A stretch of 64,000 nucleotides of DNA from Cochleicola gelatinilyticus (GTDB lineage: Bacteria; Bacteroidota; Bacteroidia; Flavobacteriales; Flavobacteriaceae): the NCBI RefSeq assembly GCF_001637325.1, contig NZ_LRXL01000037.1:62001-126000 (forward strand), given 5' to 3'. Positions within the stretch are counted from its first letter, which is position 1. Each line of letters begins with the position of its first letter. Below the pieces are notes generated by a model that saw nothing but the letters and a program-made list of their open reading frames with translations, was not told the origin of the DNA and did not search any database. This document shows, piece after piece, positions 53,416 through 62,737 of the stretch. The position numbers and the translations under genes were made by a program.

Positions 53416-55842
53416 TTATCTCAAACTTGCTCCAAAGTCTTTTTCGAAACGTAGTTGCAACTTGTTCATGATCTTATCGATTTGTTTATCGGTAAGCGTT
53501 TTGTTTTCATCTTGAAGGGTAAAACTTAGTGCGTACGATTTTTTTCCGTTCGGTAGATTTTTACCCGTATACACATCGAATAATTTCACTTCCTTTAAAA
53601 GCTTCTTTTCGGTTTGTAGGGCTGCTTGTTGTAAACCTTCAAACGTAACCGATTCGTCTAATAATAAGGCGAAATCACGTTTTACGGTAGGATACTTTGA
53701 AATAGGTTTTACTTCGAAATTTACAGTAGGCAATTCGGTTAAAATTGCATCCCAGTTAAAGTCTGCTTGTAAAGTTTCCGCTTCAATATCGAAATGCTTA
53801 CCAATTTTTTTAGCGATCACTCCAAACTCGACCAGTGTTTTTTTGTTTTTAACGAGCGAGATCCCTTCAGCAATAAGATCGTTTTTTACAGCTTTTTCAG
53901 AATATCCTTCAATCCCTAATCGGTCTAGTATTGCTGAAATAACACCTTTTCCGTAGAAAAAACCACTTTTAGCTTCCGAAGTAGCCCAACTATTCTCTGT
54001 TTTATTACCAGAAATTGTTAAAGTTAAATGCTTCTTTTCTTGTCTTCCGTCAGGGTAGTTGTGATACGTTTTTCCGAATTCGAAAAACTTCACATTTTGC
54101 ATTTTACGGTTGCTGTTGTAGGATAACGCTTCTAACCCTCCAAATTGTAAAGATTGCCGTAAAACTGAAAGATCTTGACTTAAAGGATTCAACATTACCA
54201 CATCATGGCTGCTGTCTAAGTGATCGCTTAACGTTACATAAATTGGGGTGGTAAGTGAATTTCCTAGAATTTCATGAAATCCAAGTGCTGTAAGTTGTGC
54301 TGCTACTTTATTTTGAACTTGATAGTCTTCGTTTTTTTGAGTCACCGAGATTGAAGCGTTGAGTTTCTGGGTGACATTAATTTTGTTGTATCCATAAACC
54401 CGAAGTACTTCTTCAATCACATCCGCTTCACGGGTTACATCATTTCGGTAGGCAGGAATGGTCATCCCGATCCCGGTTTCTGTTACATTATTTACGTGTA
54501 CTTCTAACGAATTAAGGATGTCTTTAATCGTTTCTCGTGGAATTTCTTCCCCAATAAGTTTTGCTGTATTTGCAAAGTTAAGAACTACTTGATGGTCTTC
54601 TATTTTCTTCGGATAAATATCTACAATTTCGCTGGTAATTTCTCCTCCAGCAATATCCATAAGTAAAATCGCAGCTCTTTTTAAAGCATACTCAACACTA
54701 TTAGGGTCGATGCCACGTTCGAAACGGAAAGATGCATCGGTATTTAACCCGTGCCTTTTCGCTGTTTTACGAATGCTTACCGGATTAAAATAGGCACTTT
54801 CTAAAAAGATGCTTGTAGTTGTTTCGGTAACGCCACTATCGATGCCGCCAAACACACCTGCCAAGCACATAGGTGTTTCTGCATTACAGATCATTAGGTC
54901 TTCTTCGTGTAATTCACGCTCTATACCGTCTAACGTAGTAAATTTTGTTCCCTTCGGAAGTGTTTTAACGATTACTTCATTACCCGTTATTTTTGCTGCG
55001 TCGAATGCATGCAGCGGCTGCCCCATGTCATGAAGTACATAGTTGGTAATATCAACAACATTATTAATTGGAGCGACGCCAATTGCTTTTAACCTGTTTT
55101 GAAGCCATGCCGGAGAAGCCTCAACTTTTAATCCACTAATGGTAACCCCGCAATATCTAGGTGCTAAATCGGTGTTTTCAACTTCTACATCCATTTTCAG
55201 CGTTCGGTTCTCGATTCTAAAATTCGTGGTAGAAGGCGTGATCATTTCTAAAGAAATATCCTGTTGTAACAACCCCGCTTTTAAATCTCTAGCAACACCC
55301 CAATGACTCATTGCATCGGCGCGGTTTGGAGTTAAGCCAATTTCGAATACAATATCGTTTTCGATTTCGAGTAAATCTGAAACCTTGGTTCCTGCTACTA
55401 CCGAATCATCTAATACCATGATCCCATCATGACTTTTTCCAAGACCTAATTCATCTTCAGCACAGATCATCCCCATACTTACTTCCCCACGAATTTTTCC
55501 TTTGTTGATCTTCCACGGTTTTCCATCTTCATCATAAAGTGTTGTACCAACGGTTGCCACGGGTACTTTTTGCCCTTTTGCAACATTGGGAGCTCCACAC
55601 ACAATTTGTACAGGCTCTCCGTTTCCAAGATCGACCTTGGTAACTTTTAGCCGGTCGGCATTGCTGTGTTGGTCACATTCTAATACGTGACCAACGACCA
55701 CCCCTTCCAGTCCGCCAGGAACCGATGTAAAGGTTTCGATACCTTCAATTTCGAGTCCAAGGTCTGTTAAAAGCGCTCCAGTTCGTTCTGCTTCCCAATC
55801 GAGGTTGATAAATTGTTTAAGCCAGTTGTATGAAATCTTCAT
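53416..55842 (-). CDS. pheT: Phenylalanyl-tRNA synthetase beta subunit
   Basis: PheT is the large subunit of the alpha2-beta2 enzyme that charges tRNA-Phe. The 808-residue length is standard. The N-terminus (MKISYNWLKQFINLDWEAER) is followed by a tRNA-binding EMAP-like domain (VVGHVLECDQHSNADRLKVT). NNVVDITNYVLHDMGQPLHAFD (in two pieces) marks the B3/B4 editing region. A B5 domain follows, and a C-terminal ferredoxin-fold anticodon-binding domain ends in KIMNKLQLRFEKDFGASLR. The alpha subunit gene is not in the window. A -7 box lies 24 bp upstream. Confidence 0.97.
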   Translation of the reverse strand: MKISYNWLKQFINLDWEAERTGALLTDLGLEIEGIETFTSVPGGLEGVVVGHVLECDQHSNADRLKVTKVDLGNGEPVQIVCGAPNVAKGQKVPVATVGTTLYDEDGKPWKINKGKIRGEVSMGMICAEDELGLGKSHDGIMVLDDSVVAGTKVSDLLEIENDIVFEIGLTPNRADAMSHWGVARDLKAGLLQQDISLEMITPSTTNFRIENRTLKMDVEVENTDLAPRYCGVTISGLKVEASPAWLQNRLKAIGVAPINNVVDITNYVLHDMGQPLHAFDAAKITGNEVIVKTLPKGTKFTTLDGIERELHEEDLMICNAETPMCLAGVFGGIDSGVTETTTSIFLESAYFNPVSIRKTAKRHGLNTDASFRFERGIDPNSVEYALKRAAILLMDIAGGEITSEIVDIYPKKIEDHQVVLNFANTAKLIGEEIPRETIKDILNSLEVHVNNVTETGIGMTIPAYRNDVTREADVIEEVLRVYGYNKINVTQKLNASISVTQKNEDYQVQNKVAAQLTALGFHEILGNSLTTPIYVTLSDHLDSSHDVVMLNPLSQDLSVLRQSLQFGGLEALSYNSNRKMQNVKFFEFGKTYHNYPDGRQEKKHLTLTISGNKTENSWATSEAKSGFFYGKGVISAILDRLGIEGYSEKAVKNDLIAEGISLVKNKKTLVEFGVIAKKIGKHFDIEAETLQADFNWDAILTELPTVNFEVKPISKYPTVKRDFALLLDESVTFEGLQQAALQTEKKLLKEVKLFDVYTGKNLPNGKKSYALSFTLQDENKTLTDKQIDKIMNKLQLRFEKDFGASLR

Positions 55843-55865
55843 TCGTATATTTCTTTTCCGAAGTG

Positions 55866-55873
55866 CAAAGATA
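55866..55873 (-). promoter_or_regulatory. Flavobacterial -7 promoter box for pheT
   Basis: The minus strand reads TATCTTTG, an exact TAnnTTTG match, 23 nt before the start codon at 55842. Confidence 0.6.
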
Positions 55874-55938
55874 CTATTTACTGCCTTTTTTGTAAGTTAT
55901 TTTAATACTTTCGTTCTAAAGAAATTTAATTTTTTAAG

Positions 55939-57150
55939 ATGAAACAATTCCTTTTACTTTTTACGATTATAATATGTAGTTCTTGTGTAAATGAAGCGTC
56001 GAACGCACCAAAAGAGGGTCCTTGGAAAGCAGTATTGCTTCTGAAAGATAAAAAAGAACTTCCATTTCTTTTCGATTTTGCCGAAGACACCACGATGACA
56101 ATTATTAATGCCGATGAGCGTATTGAAGTGAAGGACATTCGTTTGTTTGGGGATTCAATATACATTGAGCACCCTGTTTTTGAAGGAATTTTTAAAGGAA
56201 TATATTCGAAAGATTCTATCTACGGAAGTTTTATAAAACCAAGCTTAGACCGTGTAGTGCCCTTTAAAATGGAATATGGAAGAGCTGCTCGTTTTGCGGT
56301 AAATGAAGCTCCACATGTTGTTGTTACGGGCAATTGGGAAACAGTTTTTAGTCCCGATTCTGAAGCAGATCGCTATATTGCTAAAGGTATTTTTGAACAA
56401 AAAGGAAATCGTCTTACCGGAACTTTTAGAACCACTACTGGAGATTACCGTTATTTAGATGGGGTAGTGGTAAACGATTCTATTAAGTTGTCTACCTTCG
56501 ATGGGGCCCATGCATTTCTATTTGAAGCCGAATTAAATGATAGTATAATGACAGGGCTTTTTTACAGTGGAGATCATTGGAAAGAGCCCTTTACAGCAAA
56601 ACGGAATGATACTTATGAGCTTCCAAAAGCTGAAACACTCACTTATTTAAAAACTGGATACGACTCTCTAACTTTTGCATTTCCAAATGTGAAAGGCGAT
56701 ACGATATCATTAGACGATGCACACTTTAAAAATAAAGTTACAGTAGTACAAATAATGGGTACGTGGTGTCCCAATTGTCTTGATGAATCTAAGTATTATA
56801 AAACGTATTATGATGAGAATAAAGGGAATGATCTCGAATTTGTTTCGCTTGCGTTTGAATATGCTCCAACGAAAGAAAAAGCGATTGCCTCTATAGAGCG
56901 GTTTCAAAAATCATTGGGAATTCAGTATCCCATATTATTAGCACAATACGGATCAAGCGATAAGAAAAAAGCCAACGAAAAACTCCCGATGTTAAATCAT
57001 GTATTGTCGTACCCCACTACAATTTTTATAGATAAGAACGGAAAGGTAAGAAAAATTCATACTGGCTTTAACGGTCCCGCAACTGGAGAGAAATACGATG
57101 AATTTGTGTTAGAATTTGAGGCGTTCGTTGCCATGCTTCGTAAAGAGTAA
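55939..57150 (+). CDS. TlpA-like thioredoxin-fold protein, probable lipoprotein
   Basis: A 403-residue exported protein: the signal ends in ICSSC (Cys16). Residues ~25-230 form a beta-rich domain like DUF4369-type N-terminal regions. The C-terminal thioredoxin domain has an active site of the form WCPNC in VVQIMGTWCPNCLDESKYY, and a cis-Pro region in LSYPTTIFIDKNGKVRKIHT. It is probably a periplasmic thiol oxidoreductase or resistance/maturation factor. It contrasts with the gene at 47.1-48.5 kb, which has lost the cysteines. Confidence 0.9.
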   Translation: MKQFLLLFTIIICSSCVNEASNAPKEGPWKAVLLLKDKKELPFLFDFAEDTTMTIINADERIEVKDIRLFGDSIYIEHPVFEGIFKGIYSKDSIYGSFIKPSLDRVVPFKMEYGRAARFAVNEAPHVVVTGNWETVFSPDSEADRYIAKGIFEQKGNRLTGTFRTTTGDYRYLDGVVVNDSIKLSTFDGAHAFLFEAELNDSIMTGLFYSGDHWKEPFTAKRNDTYELPKAETLTYLKTGYDSLTFAFPNVKGDTISLDDAHFKNKVTVVQIMGTWCPNCLDESKYYKTYYDENKGNDLEFVSLAFEYAPTKEKAIASIERFQKSLGIQYPILLAQYGSSDKKKANEKLPMLNHVLSYPTTIFIDKNGKVRKIHTGFNGPATGEKYDEFVLEFEAFVAMLRKE

Positions 57151-57168
57151 TAAAGCACAATATCATTA

Positions 57169-57258
57169 TATCTGTTGAAATTCAGTGCCAATTCGCTGTA
57201 ATTCTTTTTCAGCTTTCCTAATACCGATTAAACCACCAGTAAGTTGTGGCGTAGTATT
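57169..57258 (-). pseudogene. Possible coding remnant in frame after the 88-residue gene
   Basis: Directly after the stop of the 88-residue gene (57259-57261), the same frame stays open for 30 codons and reads like protein (for example TPQLTGGLIGIRKAEKELQR). It has no start of its own. It may be a C-terminal extension removed by a nonsense mutation, or chance. Confidence is low. Confidence 0.3.
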
Positions 57259-57525
57259 TTACAGTTCTACCTCGTACGTATCATTTTCTTTTTCAGTCGT
57301 AATTACTCTAAAGGTATAATACGCTACAAGAGCACCAAGTAGCATACGTAAGGTTTTATCTCCTTTTGTATAGACAAGATCGCCATGACTGCCAGCCGAT
57401 GTTGTATATCCAGAAGTATGAAAAACTGTGTCGATTTTTTTAGCTAACTCATCTCGACTTGGACCATGAAATAAATAATGATGATTGTATTTATTCTCGT
57501 TTAAAACTTGTTTGAAATAATTCAT
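57259..57525 (-). CDS. Small hypothetical protein (88 aa)
   Basis: An 88-residue protein with no family I recognise. It starts MNYFKQVLNENKYNHHYLFH and has one mildly hydrophobic segment (KTLRMLLGALVAYYTFRVIT) that might be a TM helix. The C-terminus is acidic (TEKENDTYEVEL). The reading frame stays open for 30 further codons beyond the stop. It is probably a real gene, as it fills the space between two plus-strand genes with a normal ATG and codon use, but without homologues in view this is uncertain. Confidence 0.55.
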   Translation of the reverse strand: MNYFKQVLNENKYNHHYLFHGPSRDELAKKIDTVFHTSGYTTSAGSHGDLVYTKGDKTLRMLLGALVAYYTFRVITTEKENDTYEVEL

Positions 57526-57730
57526 ATTTTATAAAAATTTATGACAGGCTCATAATCAAGGAACTAAATGTAATAAAAGATTATTTTTATACATCTAATT
57601 ATTTTTCGGAAAGACGTACATCTTATTTTAAGTTTCGGAGAGTCGATTTTATATTTTAATAGCTTTTTTGTAACATTTGCAATAGATTGAAGTCTATTAA
57701 GTTATAGATAGTAACCAATAACCAACCTTT

Positions 57731-59134
57731 ATGAAAAACAAGATCATCCTGCTTCTTTTTTTAGGAGTATGCTGTTTTAGTTGCGATACTAAAAGCAAGC
57801 AAGTTTCAGAAGAAAATTCTGAGGCTGTTAGTACGTTTCAAGTACCAGTAGAATATTATACGTTAGACAACGGATTAAAAGTTATTTTGTCACAAGATAA
57901 ATCTTCTCCCACCGCCATTGTCGCAGCATATTACAATATCGGTTTCCGAATAGAACCTAAAGACCGAACAGGTTTTGCACATCTTTTCGAACACATGATG
58001 TTTCAAGGCTCTAAAAACCTTGGAAAGATGGAATTTATTAAACTCGTACAAAGTAACGGTGGTGTGCTTAATGGGTCAACTCGTTTCGATTTCACCAATT
58101 ATTTTGAGATTGTTCCAGCACACAAACTGGAAACCATGCTTTGGGCAGAAGCCGACCGTATGCGAGGACTAGACATTACGCAAGAGAACCTTACCAATCA
58201 GCAAGGAGTTGTGAAGAATGAAGTAAAAGTAAATGTGTTAAATCAACCGTATGGTGGGTTTCCTTGGCTTGATATGCCACAATACGCAAATACTAATTGG
58301 TACAATGCACACAACTTTTACGGAGATTTAAAAGATCTAGATGCTGCAAACCTAGAAGATGTTTCGAGTTTTTTTAAAACATATTATGCTCCAAATAATG
58401 CTGCTATTTCTGTAGTAGGCGATTTCGACATGACCGAAACAAAAGCATGGATCGAAAAATACTTTGGGAACATCCCTTCCGCAGAAATACCAGACCAGCC
58501 AGATATTTCAGAACCGAGACAGGAAGAAGAAAAGAGTTTTGTAAAAGACGATGCTCTAGCAAATAAACCTGCTATTGCAGTAGCCTATCACATGCCAGAG
58601 CGAAATACTCCCGAGTTTTATGCTATGGGATTACTTGACCAAATTTTAATTCAAGGAGACAATGCCTTGTTACAGGAAAAATTGGTAAATGAACTTGGAT
58701 ATACCTCGAATGTTAGTGGAGGGATTAATTACCTCGGAAATATGTTTAATTACAAAGGTCCTATGCAAATTATGTTCGATCTAACATACGATACAGAAAC
58801 TTCTAAAGAACAGGTGCTTACAGCGATCGATGACGTTATAGCAACCGTTTCTGAAGGAGTAACCCAAAAGATGCTCGATCAAGCCGTTGTAAAAATGAGA
58901 TCTAGTTTATACGATAATATTGGAGGAAACTCTGGTTTTGGCCGTGCAGACTTATTGTGCAGTTTCGCTTTATTTGATGATGATCCAGCGCGAATAAATT
59001 CGTTGGAAGATGAGTTTAAAAAAATAACCCCAGAAATTGTCAATAAAACCGTTTCAGAATATCTGAGGAAAGGAAATAGAACGATTCTAACGGTGAACCC
59101 GCTATTGGCTACTAACACTAAAAACAGCAACTAA
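57731..59134 (+). CDS. M16 family zinc metallopeptidase, active subunit
   Basis: A 467-residue exported peptidase with signal ending in GVCCFSC (lipobox Cys18). The inverted zinc motif HxxEH is present as HLFEH (84-88), with a downstream Glu in VVKNEVKVNV completing the zinc site. The rest is the usual pair of M16 alpha/beta domains (PNNAAISVVGDFDMTETKAW, NELGYTSNVSGGINYLGNMF). It degrades peptides in the envelope. Its stop overlaps the ATG of the next gene (TAATG), coupling translation with an M16 partner that lacks the zinc motif. Confidence 0.94.
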   Translation: MKNKIILLLFLGVCCFSCDTKSKQVSEENSEAVSTFQVPVEYYTLDNGLKVILSQDKSSPTAIVAAYYNIGFRIEPKDRTGFAHLFEHMMFQGSKNLGKMEFIKLVQSNGGVLNGSTRFDFTNYFEIVPAHKLETMLWAEADRMRGLDITQENLTNQQGVVKNEVKVNVLNQPYGGFPWLDMPQYANTNWYNAHNFYGDLKDLDAANLEDVSSFFKTYYAPNNAAISVVGDFDMTETKAWIEKYFGNIPSAEIPDQPDISEPRQEEEKSFVKDDALANKPAIAVAYHMPERNTPEFYAMGLLDQILIQGDNALLQEKLVNELGYTSNVSGGINYLGNMFNYKGPMQIMFDLTYDTETSKEQVLTAIDDVIATVSEGVTQKMLDQAVVKMRSSLYDNIGGNSGFGRADLLCSFALFDDDPARINSLEDEFKKITPEIVNKTVSEYLRKGNRTILTVNPLLATNTKNSN

Positions 59135-60522
59135 TGAAAACTTCACTATATATCTTTATACTAAGCTTGTTTCTAGCTGTGCCTGTAATAGCACAAGAAA
59201 AAGAAACTCCGCCAGAAGGTGGAACTCCAAAAGGATTTTCACTTCCTGAAAAAGAAGTAATGACATTCGATAACGGACTTAAATTGGTGTTGATCCCCTA
59301 CGGAAGCATTCCAAAAGCAACCTTAAATATTACCGTTAAAACAGGGAATATTCACGAAACGGAAGACCAAACATGGCTTGCAGATCTCACTGGAGAACTA
59401 ATGAAAGAAGGAAGTGTGGCAGGATATTCTGTAAATGATACCCTAGCAGGGATGGGAGGAAATTTAAATATTAATACTGGTGTTCATACTTCATCGATTA
59501 GTACCAGAGTACTTTCAGAATATGCTTCCGATGCAATGTATGCACTTACCGATGTATTAACCAACCCTAAATGGCCTGCGTCTGAAGTTGACCGTCTAAA
59601 AAGTAACATGAAGCGGAATGTTACCGTATCACTTTCTACACCAAGTTCACAGGCACGGCAAGATTTCTTTTCAGAATTATATCCCGATCATTCTTACGGC
59701 AGAATCTATCCTACCAACGAGCAGATCGATTCGTATACCTTAGAAGATATAAAAGATTTTTATGCAGCAAATTACGGGGCACAACGAACCACTGTATATG
59801 TTGTGGGTAAATTTAATAAGCAAAAAATTAAGCAAATTGTTGAAGAACAAATGGGCGATTGGCAAAAAGGACCAGAAGCATCCTATCCAGTTGCTACTCC
59901 AAATTCTGCCAATACCGTTCGTGTTATTGATAGACCAGGAGCTCCACAATCTACACTGTATTATGGTTTGCCAGTAGCAGATCCTTCCAACGAAGATTAT
60001 GTGGCATTAGATGTCATGAATTCACTGTTAGGAGGCTCCTTCGGATCTCGTATTACGAGTAACATTCGTGAAGATAAAGGCTATACCTATTCGCCACGTA
60101 GTATTTTAAATAACAATTATAGAACTGGAGTATGGTATGAAGTAGCCGATGTTACGACCGAACATACGGGTGCATCTATCGATGAAATTAAAAAAGAAAT
60201 TACACGCTTGCAGAACGAACCACCAACAAAAGAAGAGTTAAAAGGCATTCAAAATTACGAATCGGGAATTTATGTGCTTCAAAATTCTTCCCCGGGAGGA
60301 ATCATCGGACAGTTAAATTTTTTAGACGTGCATGAGCTACCCGAATCTTTTCTTGTTGATAAAGTAAAAAATATTAATGCTATTACTCCCGAAGATGTAC
60401 AGAAAATGGCAACGAAGTACATTACTCCCGAGAATATGACACTTATCGTGGTTGGGGATAAGGAAAAAATTAAGAATCAAGTACAGGAAACTATTAAAGA
60501 ACCCAAAAAAGAAGGGCAATAG
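59134..60522 (+). CDS. M16 family peptidase partner, catalytically inactive
   Basis: A 462-residue exported M16-fold protein with signal peptide ending in PVIAQ. Where active members have HxxEH, this one has WLADLTGELMKEGSVAGY: no zinc ligands. The domain layout is intact (VVGKFNKQKIKQIVEEQMGD, then YGLPVADPSNEDYVALDVMN, with the glycine-rich LGGSFGSRITSNIREDKGYT). It pairs with the active M16 protein encoded just upstream, like the alpha/beta subunits of bacterial processing peptidases. A hairpin terminator follows. Confidence 0.93.
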   Translation: MKTSLYIFILSLFLAVPVIAQEKETPPEGGTPKGFSLPEKEVMTFDNGLKLVLIPYGSIPKATLNITVKTGNIHETEDQTWLADLTGELMKEGSVAGYSVNDTLAGMGGNLNINTGVHTSSISTRVLSEYASDAMYALTDVLTNPKWPASEVDRLKSNMKRNVTVSLSTPSSQARQDFFSELYPDHSYGRIYPTNEQIDSYTLEDIKDFYAANYGAQRTTVYVVGKFNKQKIKQIVEEQMGDWQKGPEASYPVATPNSANTVRVIDRPGAPQSTLYYGLPVADPSNEDYVALDVMNSLLGGSFGSRITSNIREDKGYTYSPRSILNNNYRTGVWYEVADVTTEHTGASIDEIKKEITRLQNEPPTKEELKGIQNYESGIYVLQNSSPGGIIGQLNFLDVHELPESFLVDKVKNINAITPEDVQKMATKYITPENMTLIVVGDKEKIKNQVQETIKEPKKEGQ

Positions 60523-60553
60523 TATCTTTAAACGATAGTTTAAAATTCAACAT

Positions 60554-60600
60554 AACCACAAATGAGCAAAGCCTTCAACGTTGCTCATATGTGGTTTTTT
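60554..60600 (+). terminator. Terminator after the M16 peptidase genes
   Basis: AACCACA plus ATGAGCAA pair with TTGCTCAT plus TGTGGTT across a small bulge, followed by a T run. It is a strong stem of about 15 bp. Confidence 0.85.
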
Positions 60601-60628
60601 CTTATAAATACCAGATTTAGAATTAAGT

Positions 60629-61354
60629 CTAAATGGTCGTGTTTAAAAGGGATACAACGTCTTTTTTATAGCTACGACTTATAGGTATTGCATTGTTTTC
60701 TATTTCGATAACTTCATTTGTAAAAGAATTAATTTGCAAAAGATTTACAATATAAGAACGATGGCTTCTCACGAACAAAGATGTGGGCAATCGAGTTAGA
60801 ATATTTGAAATTGTTTCACGCGTGGTAATTGTTTTTTCTGTTGTGTGAATTTTCAGATAATCGGAAAGGCTTTCAATAAATAATATTTCTTCAAACATAA
60901 TTTTTATCATCCTTCTATCGGCACGAACAAACATATAATTGGTTGCTTCAGAAGTGATTTTAGATCGTGTTTTTTCTTCTGGCACAATATGTTCTCCTAA
61001 AAATTTGTTGATTGCTTTAACAAGTCGTTCCAATGAAATAGGTTTCAGTAAATAATCGACTGCTTGTAAATCGAATCCATCAACAGCGTATTCACGGTAT
61101 GCAGTAGTAAAAATTACCTTTGTTTCTTTTTGAAGCGCTTTTGCGAAAGAAAGTCCAGAGATCTCAGGCATATTTATGTCTAAAAATATAAGATCGACCT
61201 GTTGTTTGCTGAGGTGTGTAAAACCCTCTGATGCATTTTTACAAACACCCACCACCGTAATTACATCAATTTTCTTTAAATGTGTTGTGAGAATTTCGCG
61301 CGCAGCTGGTTCGTCGTCGATAATAAGAGCTTTGTATGTGGTTGGTGTTTTCAA
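60629..61354 (-). CDS. LytTR family response regulator
   Basis: A 241-residue regulator. The receiver domain (residues ~1-120) carries LIIDDEPAAREIL, the phosphorylated Asp in DLIFLDINMPEISG, and VDYLLKPI with the conserved Lys. The C-terminal LytTR DNA-binding domain (~140-240) has FVRADRRMIKIMFEEILFIE and FVRSHRSYIVNL. The start is TTG at 61354, 2 nt after the stop of the kinase gene, so the two are translated together. The targets are unknown; such pairs often control polysaccharide or adhesion genes. Confidence 0.93.
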   Translation of the reverse strand: MKTPTTYKALIIDDEPAAREILTTHLKKIDVITVVGVCKNASEGFTHLSKQQVDLIFLDINMPEISGLSFAKALQKETKVIFTTAYREYAVDGFDLQAVDYLLKPISLERLVKAINKFLGEHIVPEEKTRSKITSEATNYMFVRADRRMIKIMFEEILFIESLSDYLKIHTTEKTITTRETISNILTRLPTSLFVRSHRSYIVNLLQINSFTNEVIEIENNAIPISRSYKKDVVSLLNTTI

Positions 61355-61356
61355 TA

Positions 61357-62406
61357 TTATAAGTGGATAGTTAATTTAATAGAATAGCTGTTTTTGGTTT
61401 GTTCTGAAACGAGCGTAAAATTGTTTTTGTATAGTAATTGGAGCCTTTTTTCTATATTCTGAAGTCCTAATCCTATGGGGTTTGTGTTTGAATTTAATTT
61501 CGACGCTGTGTTTGTAACTTCAAAAAAAATGGTTTCTTCTGAAGCCTGAATCTGAATAGCAATTTCTAGAGTTCCTAATAAAATTGTGCCGTGTTTAAAA
61601 GCATTCTCAATAAATGGAATAAACAGCATTGGGGGGATCTGAAGGTTTTTAGACTTCAATTCTTTTTTAAAGGTGACCTGCAAAGTATCTTTAAAACGAA
61701 TCTGTTCTAAAGAAATGTATTCTTCGATATGTGCAAGTTCTTCTTGCAGCGGCACCAAAGGTTTTTGTACTTGATAAAGAATGTAGTCTAATAGATTAGA
61801 GAGTTTTAAAATTAGCTCTGGTGTATGTTCGGAACGTGCGATAGCAAATCCATAAATTGTATTTAATGTATTGAAGAGAAAATGTGGATGAATTTGTTTT
61901 TTTAGGTATTGTAATTCTTGATCTTTTAGCCTTAAATTACCTTCTAAGAGTTTATTCTCTAGGCGTACATTTTTTGCGATCGTTTCAGAATTCTTCTTAA
62001 GTACTCTTATAAAACTTACTAGACCGACAACGAGATATACCAGTATGAGTACAAAAATATAATTTCGGCTCATTGGAGGTACGTTTGTCACCTTCAAATT
62101 GGTTAAAAAAATGAAATTTCCAAAAATGGTAAGTAAAATTCCGTAGGTAGAAAAAACGATTGCGAAAATTCCGTAGATTATAAATAGTTTGTAGTTACTT
62201 CGAAACACATACTTCGGAATTAAAAAATAAGCAAAAAAGTATGTCGTCCCCATAGTTATTGGCAATAAGAAACTTGAGAAATAAAAGACGTACGAGGAAT
62301 TGGTGGAATTATAACTGAAGAAATACACAAAAAAGAACCACACGCCAACCCAGAAAAGTATGTGAAGTGGTACAAACTTAAAATTGCTGAATTGGAAATC
62401 GTTCAT
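61357..62406 (-). CDS. LytS/YehU-type sensor histidine kinase
   Basis: A 349-residue membrane kinase. Four TM helices occupy the N-terminal ~140 residues (FVPLHILFWVGVWFFFVYFF, LLPITMGTTYFFAYFLIPKY, LFIIYGIFAIVFSTYGILLT, NYIFVLILVYLVVGLVSFIR). A coiled-coil linker follows. The His-kinase domain has the H-box KQIHPHFLFNTLNTIYGFA, the N-box FIPFIENAFKHGT, and GLGLQNIEKRLQLLY. It has no periplasmic sensor domain, so the signal is probably sensed in or near the membrane. It is co-transcribed with the LytTR regulator downstream. Confidence 0.92.
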   Translation of the reverse strand: MNDFQFSNFKFVPLHILFWVGVWFFFVYFFSYNSTNSSYVFYFSSFLLPITMGTTYFFAYFLIPKYVFRSNYKLFIIYGIFAIVFSTYGILLTIFGNFIFLTNLKVTNVPPMSRNYIFVLILVYLVVGLVSFIRVLKKNSETIAKNVRLENKLLEGNLRLKDQELQYLKKQIHPHFLFNTLNTIYGFAIARSEHTPELILKLSNLLDYILYQVQKPLVPLQEELAHIEEYISLEQIRFKDTLQVTFKKELKSKNLQIPPMLFIPFIENAFKHGTILLGTLEIAIQIQASEETIFFEVTNTASKLNSNTNPIGLGLQNIEKRLQLLYKNNFTLVSEQTKNSYSIKLTIHL

Positions 62407-62737
62407 TTAACGAAGATGGTGATTTTTTTATGGAAATCGAATTTTTTGAGACGAGTAACCAATTTTTATAGGCGTTTAAATATTTAGTCTGTTACATTAT
62501 ATATTTTTTCAACGTCTTAAATATCTTAGTCGTAGTTAGATTTGTCTAGGCTAGGTTGAGAATATTCGATTTCGTAATCGTCTATAAAAAAGAGGTTATG
62601 CTATTTATTTAATGCTTTTTTTAGGTAATTGGTTTTGCTTTTCTAGAACATGAATTATGTTACAGAATTAATAATTTAAAGTCCGTTATTTAATACATCA
62701 TCGCCATTTTTAAATTGCTTTAAATTTTTGAAAACAT
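62407..62737. other. Intergenic region, possible coding remnant
   Basis: A 331-bp AT-rich spacer between two minus-strand genes. On the minus strand, 62526-62611 reads as an open frame ending in DDYEIEYSQPSLDKSNYD and a TAA. That stretch looks more protein-like than its surroundings but has no start codon; it may be a decayed gene end. I see no terminator for the SMI1/KNR4 gene and no exact promoter box for the kinase gene. Confidence 0.4.
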
